A DNA stretch of 64,000 bases. It comes from Megamerina dolium (taxonomy: Eukaryota > Arthropoda > Insecta > Diptera > Megamerinidae). Positions 24,273 to 37,414 of this stretch are shown here, piece by piece (the stretch's first letter is position 1; each line of letters starts with the position of its first letter). The stretch covers positions 62,607,765 through 62,671,764 of the forward strand of contig OY978526.1 of assembly GCA_963854835.1 (NCBI GenBank), written 5' to 3'. The position numbers and the translations under genes are program-made. A model generated the notes under the pieces. That model was not told the origin of the DNA. It saw only the letters and a program-made list of their open reading frames with translations, and did not search any database.

Positions 24273-25354
24273 TGTAACAGGTCAAAACTATGTATGCTAC
24301 AACCTTTTACATACCTACCTCCATAAATCATTATAATATTCAACGTACCAACAATAAACAAATATATATATCATAGAAAAATTCATTTGATTCTTCTTCT
24401 TCTCCTTATTATCGTCATATAATAATATCAGAGACTGACTCGTGTAGTCAGTCGCTATGATGGCAAAGAAAGAAAAAACAATAAAATGAATTTTCAATGA
24501 ACGTAAAATGTAGCATCATAGGAAATTTACACTACATAATTCCTAAATGCTTTATACATGGAGATGTACTAACTAAAGGTGTATGACTTGCCGACATAAG
24601 GCATGATAAAAAAGGTAATAAAAACCAGTCGATGCTTGGTCGAGTAAGTCGTAATCCGACATACTAGTTGAAACGATCTTGCTGAATTTTTTCAATTGGC
24701 CCGTTCGAGTGCTCTTGTAGTCGCGATGGCAGTAATTCGCCCGGCGGCTATAAGTAGTTCTTGCTTTAAGCAAGGCTGTCTGTATTCGATTGCTCGCTTA
24801 AAGTAGTCGCCTGCGAGCCACCAGCTCTGCCCGGGGTCATTTTGACCAACCGCATATACCAGGAGCAACCATCCTTCACCCCGTAGGTTGTTCCTATATA
24901 TTCCTATAAAGGTCTCCCTCTTCTAGGTGTGAGGCCAGGATACCCTTGTATCAGGCTACCCTACACTACTATCAGTCGCTTGGAGACTTCTGCTGAGGCC
25001 AAACGACTGATTTATTAGGTGCGACCAGGTGGCACTGGTCAATCCTATAAATCCTCGTTGTGTAAGTATGGTTAGGTATTCCATTTGGGCGTATTGTAAG
25101 AAATTAAATTTGTATTGAAAATTTGTAAAAAGAAAGAAAGAAAGGAAAATAAAGAAAAATTCAACAAAGTAGTAGTAGTTCCATTAGTACCGAGCAGAAC
25201 ACTCTTCTAGTGTCGGTGAATTGATTGCCAATAGGCAATCGTGCGGAATTCGGTCCTCCTACTACAACAAGAGTTTTTACGCTCCCCTCTTGTTTGACCC
25301 TGGCTGACTGAGTAATACCCCATCTGGAAAAGAAAAGTCACGCGAAACAGGTTT
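24273..25354. other. Intergenic DNA including a less AT-rich block
   Basis: From about 24770 to 25330 base composition is noticeably richer in GC than its surroundings ('ccaccagctctgcccggggt', 'gcgaccaggtggcactggtc', 'gtgccgaattcgg'-like words). It looks like the 3' part of some mobile element or a degraded repeat, but no protein motif or terminus could be identified. Confidence 0.4.
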
Positions 25355-25518
25355 TCATGGCAAATTTTACTGTAGGAAGAATTGCCAGTTGCTTGCCGAC
25401 ATATGGGTACCGTTTGAAAGAAAAATCTTTTCGATATTAAATTGTTTATGCTTCAGCCCGGGATTGCACCCACGACCTACAGATCAGAAGACCAAGGCGC
25501 CGAGCTACGGCACCCAAG
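25355..25518 (-). repeat. SINE copy, head half
   Basis: Minus-strand copy keeping the tRNA-like head (A box as 'gagcta' with mutations, B-box region as 'gggattgcacccacgacc' on the plus strand) and the first part of the body up to 'gccatgaaaa'. The 3' half is absent. Confidence 0.85.
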
Positions 25519-26429
25519 TATTCTCGTAGCTGCCCATAAATCGCTTCCAGAGGAGTTAGATGTAAGGCAGACCTCATTTAGTTTTACTTACCATCTCATC
25601 ATCACGAAATAAATATATTGAAATTGATTGAAATCGGCAAATAATCAAATCAAATGTAAAGCCGACCTTAAATAAATATGATTTTATTGTTTTTTAAAAA
25701 TGTGAATCAACTTTTATTTGTATTTCAGGTCAGGCCATGATCTATGCTTATGATTTAAGCTGCCAGATGCTTAATGGTGGTAGGATCCTTCCACATTTAA
25801 ATTATAAGCCATAAAGTGTAAATACTTCCTTGAGTAATAACACAACAACTTTAGTGGAAATTGTAGAAGCAGACATTTCCAAATTATCTCTTTAATTGTG
25901 AGTTGCGAAAAATATTCTGAAAATTGCAATATATTGTATTTGATGGTACAAGTATGCGCACACCAACAATAACAAGTGCAAAAGATGTTGCTAATCATCA
26001 GGTGACCTGATGAAGACAAAGTATTCATCTTCATTTTAGGGTTAGAAATATTCGTTGTTCAAATATCAGGTAAACATAGGTACATAGACCTATGTTTACC
26101 TGATACCAAATACTTCTTTATGTAAGTACTATGTACACCATAAAAAGGCATTAACAAACAATCAATACACAATACGAGTACAACAAAACACCAAAAAATA
26201 TGCAGAGCGAGTATGCAAGTATGCAGAAATATAACTATTGTGGATGGCATGAAGCCACCAAAATTGGCACCTTTTCGTATGCAAATGAAGGTCGCTATGT
26301 ACGTATATACCTCAAGGCGGGTCATACTGTTTGATTAAGTAAAAAAAAACTTATTTAGATAATTTTTTCCCTAGGAAGCAAAAATAAATTCTACATAGAT
26401 TTGGGTATTTTTGGAAAAAGCACCGAATA
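25519..26429. other. Intergenic DNA with a perfect hairpin
   Basis: AT-rich, no gene supported. It contains an 18-bp perfect inverted repeat at 26064-26105. Confidence 0.6.
26064..26105. repeat. 18-bp perfect inverted repeat
   Basis: Arms 26064-26081 and 26088-26105 (tatcaggtaaacataggt and its complement) are separated by 6 nt. No element boundary is visible beside it. Confidence 0.95.
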
Positions 26430-26815
26430 GTGTACTCTGAGGAAATTAAAAGACAACGGCCTCATATAGACCTAATTTTTGTGAATATAATTTCCTATCG
26501 AAATATCTGCCAAGGAAGACCTATTAATTTTACGTCCACATTAATTTCTCTGACAATACATACTCCTTATTTCACCCCCTTCGAGAAGCTCCCATACGAA
26601 ATGAACACAAAAACTCCTGAGAATCGACAAATATCCACACAACAGCGTAGAAATCGCCCCTGGAACCGTGAAATATATGATGAACCATAGTTAATTTTTG
26701 CAAACAAATATTTTCCCTAAATCACCTGGATTAATTTACCCTCGCCAGCATTTCTTGCGATATTACTTAACCCCAAGGGAGCTCCCCTACAAAATGTTTG
26801 ATTTTTTAATAACCC
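26430..26815. repeat. Degenerate repeat related to 23590-24060
   Basis: Contains two diverged cores, 'gaagctcccatacgaaatga' near 26585 and 'gggagctcccctacaaaatg' near 26778. These match the family at 23.6-24.1 kb and 60.6 kb. No coding signal. Confidence 0.5.
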
Positions 26816-26827
26816 TAAAAACTTAAA

Positions 26828-27193
26828 CTTGGGTGCCGTAGCTCAGTGGTTAGTGTGTTCGCCTTTTGATCTGTAGGTCATGGTTCAATCTCCGGCTGAT
26901 GCATAACAAATTTAATATCGATAAGATTTTTCTTTCGAATGGTACCCACCTGTCGGCAAGCAATTGGCAATTCTTCCGACAGTAACAACTTGCCATGAAA
27001 AAAGCTTCTAAAAGAACACTGTGACAAAGCTCAGAAAAAGTGATGTCACAAGTGTTCTGCCGTTCGGAACCGGTTAAAATAAGTAGGTCCCTTCTAATAC
27101 TGTCCAAATTTAAGACGCACAACAGTAATGGAAGAGAGAAGCTCGGCCAATGAGCCCTTTGGGGCTTTAAGTGCTACATATTTATTTTTTTTT
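26828..27193 (+). repeat. tRNA-derived SINE copy 2, with TSD
   Basis: Near full-length copy: head with 'gtgccgtagctcagtggtta', body, and tail 'gctttaagtgctacatattt' ending in a T/A-rich run. A 12-bp duplication (taaaaacttaaa) at 26816-26827 and 27194-27205 shows target-primed insertion. Three extra bases (ctt) precede the head. Confidence 0.95.
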
Positions 27194-27205
27194 TAAAAAC
27201 TTAAA

Positions 27206-29291
27206 AGTATGCAGTTGTAAATATGCAATTTCTTTTAGCTTCCTTGAGGGAAAAATGAACCAAAATTTTGTTCCATATAATATGACCCTCCTTAGTGTTT
27301 CTGCATATGTGACTTCAAATAGAGCAATGTTCTAATAGTAACAAGAACAACAACGACAGAAGCAAACCTCTGCAAAATGTAAGGCGACAAAAGGTAGCAC
27401 ACCATAAATTAAATGCAATTTTTTACAAATCTTCTACTGCTTCTTCTTTATTTTATTCATTTTTTCATATACAGATGCACTCGTATGTGTACGCCTAAGT
27501 GTTTGTGTATGTGTGTGTCTAAATAAAATTGCATCGGTCTCACAAATTGTGCTTATATTCACACTAACATTCATATGCACTGCAAAGTCCCCAATATGTA
27601 GAGCTCAAAGTCAGGTCGTGATACCCATTAAGGACGCTTAACAACAAAGACAAGAGCAACAACAACAAATTTACAAGTAAGGTTAATTCCAAAATGCATA
27701 ATTTTACTTACTCTGTACAATCGCTTGCATATTGTAAATATATTTGCTAAGAAGTTCATCATATAAGTTGTGTATGAGAATGTGATGGTTGACCAGAAAT
27801 AATGGAAGCGATGTGCTGGGCATGGATGTGTAGAGATATTGTTGTTGTTGTAATTCTGCTATTGTTGTTCATCGTCTTGATATTGTTGTCGTTGGTTTTT
27901 GCTTCCTCTTATTGTGGCTCATCATATGCGTTATTGTTCAAACAGGTGGTCGCTCAACACCACCGCCACCATCACCATCACTATGTGCGTCTTAATGTGC
28001 ATACTAAACATGACTTTCAATACCCATTCTATATTATAAATTGGAATGGAGTACCAACACCATGAACATCCACCATCACCATCACCATCACCACCACAAC
28101 TATGCCACCATGGCTGCCATTGTAATCATTATCATCGCCATCATCATCTTCATCATACCAATGTGGCATGGAATTTAGTACAATTTCATGTTAGCGCTAA
28201 TTTGTTTGTAGTCAAATTCATGTACATATGGTACATGCAATAGAAGATGTGTACAAACGTTTCAGGTTGGCTGGCTGGCTGGCTGGTTGGTTTTGTGTTG
28301 CTGAAATAAATTACATTGCATGGTTCTGGCATGGCATGGTACACTATAGCATGACATTACTTTTGAAGACGAAGATGAAGAAGTAGAATAAGAAGAATGT
28401 ACAGCAACAATGGATTACATTGCATTGACATCCAAATTAGGGTGACCAGTTTGTATTTCGACAATAAACAACTGTATATTTGTATGGATATACGTGTTCG
28501 TGTGGGTACGTGTGTGTGTGTGTGTGTGTGTGTTCTTTATGCGCATCGTCATGTCAGATTTGTGAACTCATTTTGGTCAATGAAAATTGCTTTGTTTTCT
28601 TTTGCTTTTTGTGTTGGCAGATATTTTTATGCAAGTGCTATGTCACAGGAAAAACAACAATAGCAATAAGAAGAGAAGAGTTGAATACGCATGCTACAGA
28701 GTCCGCTGGTGCTTTTATATCTAAGTACTACCGAAGATAAAGAGAGGGAGGATGGACACAAACACAAACTTGGCATAAATTTATTAACAAACAATTTTCA
28801 AAAGAGAACATACCGATACCGGTACCTAAGCTGATGCCAGCCGATATGGTAAAGTTTGTACGTTATACATAACGAAGATGCACTAGTTCACTATAAGTTC
28901 TGGATGCTTTGTTCGTATGCCACGCGTAAAATGTACGACAGGAAATCACGCAATAGTTGTTGCTGATTTTAGCATCTGTATGCATGTATGTACGAGTAGT
29001 TGTAATATTTTATTAACAATAAAATGCGTTGTCATTGCAACTTAAATGCCATCCAGTCAACTAGCGCGCGAACAAATGTGCTCCTTGAAACACTTAAAAT
29101 ACATGCATTGTTGGCATGGTTGTTTCAGATGCTGTAGTTGCATTCTGTAAAATTGCTACTGTTGTCATTGCTGGTGTTGGTGGTGTTACTACTACTACAT
29201 TTTGTCATTCTTTTATCTGCCTTAGGTGCTACTTAGTTCCCTTACTCCATTGACCATATCTTTACCATCGTCACCTTCGTTCATACATACA
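27206..29291. other. Intergenic DNA with simple repeats
   Basis: No gene supported. It holds CAC/CAT trinucleotide runs (about 27958-28160), a GGCT tandem (28266-28290) and a (GT)n tract (28509-28533), which create the His-, Pro- and Val-rich frames seen there. Confidence 0.65.
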
Positions 29292-29474
<183 letters not shown>

Positions 29475-29569
29475 TCATGTGACTGTGTCGTATGGCATGA
29501 TATGCTACCATAACCGTAATGCATTTAAGTGTCCCTTGGTAAATAAAAGAAAAAATATTAAAATTTTAA

Positions 29570-30250
29570 CTTCGGTAATACCTAAGCTAAGATACCCTAC
29601 GGTGTGACATTCGGAAAAACATACTTGTGCACTGAAAGTTGACATAGTTTTCATACGATAACGTCCATCTTCTTAGAATGTTCGAGCAAAAACAAAAATA
29701 ATCACATGTGCAGAGCTTCAGACCTATAACTTTATATATTCGCGCACAAACTACGGTTGAGGACATAATTTTTATTTGATGTATATTACTTAGTATATAT
29801 AATTATATGTACCGATTTTGGGCTAGATAACTTTACATCTTCGTGAGCAAAGCGTGAAAAGATATTTTCAAGCTAAACACTTTTGTATCGGAGGTAGGTC
29901 CGATTACGTCCATATTCTAATATATCTATTTTGTGATCAGAATAACACAGCGTAGGAAATTTTAATTTTCTACCTTTATATTTTCGTGCGCAAAGTATGA
30001 AAACATACTTTCAAAAATATATTTCTGTATGGGAGGTAGGTGTTATTTTCACCCGACCTCCCCCATCTTCAAATGTATGTATTATGTACTTAGATTAGAA
30101 TAGTATACAAATTTTAAGTTATCTATCTTCGCGCATAGCGTCCGAAAACATACGTTCTACTTCATATTTTTGTATGAGAGGTAGGCGTAGATTTCAGCCG
30201 ATTACGGCCATTTTTAAACTCAAAAGTTCGTTGATGAAAATAAGTGTATG
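29570..30250. repeat. Degenerate tandem array, unit about 140-150 bp
   Basis: At least three clear units and one weaker one. Shared words are 'tttgtatgggaggtaggtgt' (near 29890, 30027 and 30171), 'ccgattacg(t/g)ccat' (29920, 30200), 'cttcgcgcatagcgt'-like (29838, 29984, 30127) and 'gaaaacatac'. The weaker unit covers about 29620-29790. No ORF. Confidence 0.7.
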
Positions 30251-30671
30251 TAGAAATTTTTAGCATAATTGCTAGATAATTACGACAGCTATCATCCGAA
30301 GAGGTTGACAAACTTGAATAAATCGACTTAGATCGGAATTCGAATCAGATGGCATATATAATCTTTTTTCACATCTGTCACCTCTCCTTGTATGTGTGTT
30401 GCAAACGGTAGCACATAATCACTATACCCTTAAGTATTTTAGTGTAGAGTATAAGATGAAAAGATATACTGCGTGCGCACACATAATCGCGCAATGAATC
30501 AAAATCTCACTTGCAATTCAATTTTTTACTCACAATGCGTTCGAGTACTTTTTTAAAAATCTTTTTCTTTGGTTATACGTGTTGCTTTTTATTTTAACTT
30601 TATTTGTTAGTCAAACATCATTATGTGGTATGTTCAGTGCAAGGCTGTACAATTTAAAAGACACGGAAGAT

Positions 30672-30860
30672 TTACATAAGATTTTCTTCGTTTTCCAAAT
30701 AAAGGCGACAAGTTATCTTTTCAGATAGACCAATTTTATGGATGTGATATCTAATGGTGTGATTATTTAGGATTGGAACCTGTGTTTCCTCTGGTCGGCC
30801 TTTTGAATTGCCTGAAACTTGGAATGTTGTTGTGGTTGGAGTTTCTGGTATTTTTGCGAA
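30672..30860 (-). pseudogene. I-like LINE C-terminal scrap
   Basis: The minus-strand frame contains 'HTIRYHIHKIGLSEKITCRL' followed by 'YLENEENLM'. It parallels 'HCKLNYHIMKIGVVNNDICR' and 'LCLEEQETSEHVLC' of the I-like LINE at 13239-13451. The second Cys is replaced by Tyr and the frame then stops. It is a short, old fragment. Confidence 0.5.
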
Positions 30861-31117
30861 GGATAAACGTGTCCAAGGAAGACCATGGATAATGTCAATT
30901 CTACTAATTCTCTGATGACAGCTTCTCCCTATCCTTTGAAATATGTATACAGCGTTAATTATCAAGTGTCAGTGTATGATCGTCGATATGTAGTACGTAT
31001 TGGTTCCCTAATTGTCCTAAAATTATTTTGTACCAACTAGTTGTAGCTTCAACCTAATGCTAATCAGTGTTCCGTAGGAGAATTTATAAAGTCATATATT
31101 GCAAATGTTTCACTACC

Positions 31118-31388
31118 TTAAGAAAATATATATGTGGCACTTAAAGCCCCGAAGAGCTCCTTGACCGAGCTTCTCTTCCATTAGCTTTTTCTGAGCATTG
31201 TCACAGAGTTCTTTTTTAGAAGCTTTTCCATGGCAAATTGTTACTGTCGGATGAATTGTCAATTGCTTGCCGGCAGGTGGAAAAAGAAAAATCTTTTCGA
31301 TATAAAATTTGTTATGCTTCATCCGGGGATTGAACCACGACCTACATATCAGAAGGCCAACACACTAACCTCTGAGCGACAGCACAAC
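31118..31388 (-). repeat. tRNA-derived SINE copy, internally deleted, with TSD
   Basis: Minus-strand copy with head ('gctcagaggttagtgtgttg'), B box (ggttcaatccccgg) and the terminal 'gggctttaagtgccacata'. About 90 bp of body between 'gctcagaaaaag' and 'taatggaagagaag' is missing. An 11-bp duplication (gtttcactacc) lies at 31107-31117 and 31389-31399. Confidence 0.93.
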
Positions 31389-31489
31389 GTTTCACTACCA
31401 ACAATAGCATAAAATCACTTTGATATCATTAAAGATACTTTGTTATATCTAACCAGTTCTTTAGTAATACGAATATTCCATTTTGACCT

Positions 31490-32235
31490 AGGTGGGACTT
31501 GAGAATGGTGTCAAATGGATCTTACTGTGAACGAGGGCAAGACGGAGTACCCAGCGTCAACAAAAACAAAGAGTCCCGGCATCTTGGATAGCACGTCACT
31601 GTTGATAACTACGCTTTTAAAGTAGTGATGGAGTTTGTATATCTTGGAACCAGCATTAATACCAGCAATAACGTCAGCCTTGAAATATTGCGAAGGATCA
31701 CTCTTTCAAACAGGTGCTAATTAGGGCGAAGTAAGCAATTTTGAAGTCGATCTCTATTTTGAGAAACGAAATACGCCACCAACGCAAATAGATCCAAAGA
31801 TCTTTCGTAGAACTGATGTCAAGTCTCTCATCAAGCCCGCCCTTACTTATGGCGCCAAAGCTTGGACAATTTCCACCTCAGATTAGAGAATGCTTAGAGA
31901 TTTCAAGAGAACAGTTTTACGAAACTTCTACTTATTTGTGTTGGTGGCGCGTATTAAATAAAGTACAACCATGAGCTGTATGAGCTGTATGCCGACACCG
32001 ATATTGTAAAGCGCATTATTTTTCTGCGGCTACGCTGGCTACGTCATGTCGAGCGAATGGAAGAACACGCTCCGACTAAGAAGGTGTTATATTCGGAGCC
32101 CGCTGATGGACGATGCAGAAGAAGCATATCTAACCTCCGGTGGAAAGACCAAGTACTGGAAAACTCGTCAGCACTTGGAATTTCTAACTGGCCCCGATTG
32201 CTATGTATGATGCTTTTGCGTGTTTTGTGAGTAAG
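31490..32235 (+). mobile_element. LINE family A fragment, 3' end
   Basis: Plus-strand remnant. Across several frames it shows 'TSLLITTLLK', 'EFVYLGTSINTSNNVSLEIL', 'YNHELYELYADTDIVKRI', 'LRHVERMEEHAPTKKVLYS' and 'SNLRWKDQVLENSSALGISN'. These match the ORF at 49032-49526 closely. It ends in 'gtgagtaagtaaa', the family's AAGT-type tail. Non-functional. Confidence 0.88.
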
Positions 32236-32239
32236 TAAA

Positions 32240-35200
32240 AAGTTTCTATGACTAAACTATTGGAACAAGGGATAAAAAATTTAATTTAAATATTTTTCTG
32301 TAATGTGAGTAACATATTGTTTATCAAAAGTAACAAAACAAAGACACTCTTTCACTCTTTTAATTGTTCGAACTCACACTGCGTTGAAAATTGACCCTAT
32401 AATTTTCAAATAAAAATACAAACATATTGACAACTCTATTCTGTTAAAATGTTAAAATTACTTAAAAGTCCTATTGTTAACTATTTAACCTAAATGTATT
32501 CAAATTAGCCCAATAATGACACATTTCAACATTTATTCTAACACTTTTCATAAAATTTGTCATTTAAATTATATGTAAATAACGTAGCTATAGCATTTGT
32601 CATACTACTACATATACAATAATGTAATTGGTAGAAACATAAGTGCTATTTTATGTCACCATCGTTATGTATGTTACGTATGTATGTATGTAATAATAAA
32701 ATATCGTTGTATTAAAAATTTGGTTTTCTTTATTTTACAATGCATTCGAATGCTTTTTTTTTTTGTATTTATTTCATGTGTCTGTATACTGTAATAGTGT
32801 ATTTGCAGCTGCCTATCAATTAAATTAATGGATTACTTTCAGTTCAGTTCAATTAATCAAATTAAAAACATTGAATTTACATATTTCACAAATTTTATAT
32901 TAATTTACCTCGATCATCATATTAACACTTTCTAATGGAAATTTTCTTTTTGGTGATTTTAGGTTTATTAGTTACTACATAATTTAGAATAGACTAACAC
33001 CATCTACATAATAATAATAAATAATTCTCATTTGGTTAATAAGAAAATCCATTAAGTATAGAGGAATTCAATTTCTCAATTGTAGCTCTATATCTATCAG
33101 TTTTAACAGATAGTGAGTTTTCATCACATTTTGAGATTTCGGAAACTTTTTGGGGACTTTAATTTATATCAATTATACGAATACCTAAAATTATATAGGT
33201 GCATATATTGTGTTTGAATATTTATTATATTATTTTCCGTATCATTTATTTTCGAATTAAAGTACAACAACAAAGAGAAAAACAACAATCAATTTATAAC
33301 TAAAACACATTCGAGATCATCATCTGTTGACATAAATATTTTAATTTTTGAATGAATGAATGAATATTTGTACCAATTAAAAATATTAATTTATTTTTAT
33401 CATTATCAATTCATTCATAAATTTGTTGTAAACGCAGTATATGACGGAAAAATGCCTACGTCGCTTGTAATTAAAATTTAACACTTGCGCAAGCGCCAAA
33501 AACTCCATTCAAGCATTCGTGCATGTAGCCAGCCATTGGCCATAAAGTGTGAATTCATTGAGCATTTTATGCGCTAGCGACTATTGCGCAATATTCAATT
33601 CTACTATCCTACGATTTACAGTGAATGCACATTTTCAAAGCTAGTAGTATTATGCTCATAGAAAATAACGCTTTAAGCGGCATTCCACTTCTAATGTCCT
33701 TTGTTGCTATGAGTATATATTCTTGTATATATGAAAATTAAAGTGAAACCTGAAAAAAAATAAAAAATTAAGTTATTTCATTCATAAATATTTTTAAATA
33801 TAAATACAAGGTACTGTAAATAAATGAAAAAAAAAAACAAACTGGATTTTTAGCCGCTAACAGTAGTTATTATGTTGTTTTTTGTTATATTTCTTCTCTT
33901 CTCGGTTTATACTTACAAAACTTGATTCAAATTGGTTGGCATTCATATGTACGACTCATACCGTAATATGCATATGCGTAACAGCTTGGTATTGGAAAAA
34001 AAAAACTAATAACGTAGGAGTATGATTGCTTTTTTTACTTGTACAGTACCATATACCTAAGAATTAATAAATATAAAAAGAAAATCAAATTGATACACGA
34101 AAAATAAAAACAAATCCAAACTGCATGTTAATAAAATAATAAATACTCAAGTGAAAAATAAATTAGTATGTATTTGAAGAAAAACAAAAATAATTAAATG
34201 GCTAAATGACTAAATGGCTTATTTTTATTACTTACGGAAATGAAATTACGAGATTTTGAGCAAATTTTTATTAGGTGCGTGCTGTTAGATTTAATTGCCC
34301 AATTTTCATGTATACGTACAACATGATGCGAAGTCAAGCCTCAAACAATGATACGAGTAGCTTAACGAGATAAAAACACATGCGCGGTAGCTATAAAAAC
34401 AAGTTTTTAACACATATGTTTGTACCCTATATTTTGTAGGGGGTTCCATAAAAAAGGAAGAAATTGGAAGAAAAATCAACAAATTTCCCCAATTTCTATT
34501 TGTTTGTTCTCACCAACAAACTGTCCTCCTATCTCCATCGCCGTCTTTATAAATTGATGGTTTTATAAAATAATTGCATATAGAGCTAATTTTCCTCTAA
34601 TTCAACCAATTTTTTGAGCACATAGTTTCATTCACCACTGGAACTTACATCGAACCAAACCGAACTAAGGTTAAAGCGATCACCTAGCCGAGCCAGGTCG
34701 CTGAGCTAATTCTTGAAATAAATGTCCTCGTGTGTCTTAATGTCGCCGTCTCAGCTGCGGCAGTGGCACAGATGGGTTGAAAGCAGCACCGTCTTAATAA
34801 GAACATTTTGGTTGAAAGTAGTAATAATTATCAATCTTCATTTGAAGTTTTTAATATCAATAAATATTTCGTATATGAGTGAATTCAAAAATGGAAAAAA
34901 TGAGAATAAACAAGCCATTGACGAACAGTAGTTAATAGTCAACTTTTGTGTCTGTGGATGGAGGCTGTTCAGTTGTGGTGTGGACGAGCCTATTATTGAA
35001 CTGAATCAAAATTTAAACATTCTTCTGTATTATAAATCTGTTATCAGTGCATTCATATCCAACTATAATAATGAATTAAATATTAAATAATTTTCAAATT
35101 TTCATGAATAAAAACTGGCTCATTTTCGTAATACTTAGTTGCCATTGTTGTTGTTATTTTTATAGTTATTGCTTTATGGTTTAGTAGCGTCGATAATTAA

Positions 35201-36636
35201 TACCTATACGCACATATTTTATATTTATATTGCATGGCAATATTTTGATTTGATTTGTTTTTATTTTCTCTCGAGGGACTAGTTTTGCTTAGTTCGTATG
35301 TATTACTAAACGCTTTTGTTGTTATTGTTATAGCTGAAATATTTTTAAGTCAAAAATTTATGAATGAAACTGGTATATAGATAGCATAAATATCAATGAA
35401 TGAATGAATATGAATTTGAAAATACATTTGTATGCATAAGGTATACTCATATACATGAATGTTGCTAGTGGTTTTGTCGACATTTATCAGATGAGATTTT
35501 AAACAATATAGATATATGAGTCTGTAAATGCATACATACATACATATTTGTGATTTCCTCTTCAATGTGAATGAACTGTGAATTTAAATAAATATGTTGA
35601 AATGTAGGTACCATTTGGGCATCCTAAATTTTGGGTTTTCCTATTCAGAAGGTTATAGTTAATATCGAATATCGAATCTTTCAAACTAGTTCAGAGCACA
35701 AAGCAAATATTTATTTGTGATTTTCTAAAAATAATAAAAATTACAGTATAATTTCCATAACCATTTGACAGAGAGAACTTGTAATCGATTTAATGGCATA
35801 CGAAGGTTTCACTTTAGGACCTTTCTGAGTTTTTTGGGTTGTTGATTGTGTACCAACCTGAAGTCAGTTGTCCACTCGGATGGATTAGCGGTCCCGATAA
35901 GATCATCCTCGACTCAACTCTGTGCAAGAGCATACGATTGGGAGTTGATTAATTTTGAATGGCGAGCATTCCAGGTCTTGATTAGAGGTATTTGTCTTTT
36001 TTTTGTTTTTGGATAAAAAAAAAAAATTTTATGTAAAAGGTTTAAATTTTATAAGTTCATTTCAAATTCTGGACTGTTCTTTTTTCTACTGTCGCTCTAA
36101 ATGTGCTCATAAACTATGCAGTAAACATACTACATTCTAAATCTGTCTGACTTTGATGAATGAATGAGTATTCATTGTACATATACGCTTTATTATTAAG
36201 CAGGTATTTATTTCGTTTTATTGTTACTATATCTATTAATTTTCATTAACAATAATAATTTTATAATATTTTTTGAACATTTTCAATGGTTTATATTACT
36301 ATTGAATAAACGACACAAAGCAACAAATAGAATAATACAAAATATGCCAAACTTGCCAAACAACATTTCATTCATAAAAGTTAATTTTTTTCGTTTTTGT
36401 TTTTTGGGTGAACAAAAAAAACATTCTCTATTCAGCAAGATAATAATACAATTCATGAATGGATTTGTAAAAACAAATAAAGTCACCACTCTTTGCATAC
36501 ATGTGTTTGTAAAAAAATGCTTGCGTATGTCAATATGAAAAAAATTGAAGTTTCATTTAAAATTTCAACTTGTTTAGTATTCGGCTATTAAGCATATTTA
36601 GTGAATAATAAAATTGAAAAATCAGATGTTCAAAAC
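32240..36636. other. Long AT-rich intergenic stretch
   Basis: No gene, SINE or transposon is recognised in these 4.4 kb. A less AT-rich patch at about 35820-35990 may be an old insertion but carries no motif. Confidence 0.6.
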
Positions 36637-36641
36637 CAGTT

Positions 36642-37401
36642 TGAATGTGTGGGGATTGTTGCCGGTGGGCCGCCCGATGTAAAATTGCTGCCCTGGTATG
36701 TTGGTGAAGTTGCTGCTGTGGTTACCGCTGCGGTTGTTGTTGTGCCTGTTGACTGCGTCTCTTTCTTTTTCTGATCGAAGAATTTAATTAGTGGACGTTT
36801 TTTATTGTTTCATCCACTTATCTTTGCACTGGCGATGATGATAATGATGATGATGATGATGATGTTGATGAAGTCAAAGACGTCAGACAAGGCACTTTTT
36901 CATATATTTATGGGAAAAAGCACTTGTTCTCTCTTCCTCCCTAATATTTTTAAATTAATTTTTCATTGGTATCTTAAAACTCTGTTGTTCGTTTGATTCA
37001 CTTTTGTAACAATTTATTTCTTTTACTTCTCTTCTTTTACAAAAAAGACCGAATTTCGTCGCGCACTGCACAGTGTATTTAAGGAACTCTTGAGAACGAA
37101 TGATTAACCAAAACCAAGAAAAGTTAAAAGAAACCAATCAGAAATATAATGCCTTTAGATAGAAAACTAAAACCAAAGACAAAGACAAAGAGAGAGAAGA
37201 AGAGAGAGTATAAGAGATGAAGTGCAATAAAAAGTAGAGAGAGGGAAAGTGGGAGGAAATTATTTCAAATTAAAAGGAGAGTGAACAGAGGAATAGGAAG
37301 AGCCGTCATACACGGTGATGCCAGACGGCATATTCAGTCCATTTCCCCAATTGACCCAAAAATACACCGGCAGTTCTGCGATTTTTACTCTGGCGTAAAC
37401 A
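36642..37401 (-). repeat. 3' LTR of the BEL-type element
   Basis: 760 bp, starting TGAATGTGTGGGG on the plus strand and ending GTAAACA. It matches 42946-43705 base for base apart from position 37046. Contains a GAT-rich microsatellite near 36833-36865. Confidence 0.97.
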
Positions 37402-37414
37402 TTCCGCCCCCCTT
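37402..37414 (-). other. Polypurine tract of LTR element
   Basis: On the minus strand the bases just before the 3' LTR read AAGGGGGGCGGAA. A purine run touching the LTR is where plus-strand DNA synthesis is primed in LTR retrotransposons. Confidence 0.8.

Noticed and set aside
36805..37137. Small frames in the LTR (also at 43109-43441)
   Set aside because: Both copies lie inside the two LTRs, are low-complexity or AT-driven and have no domain.
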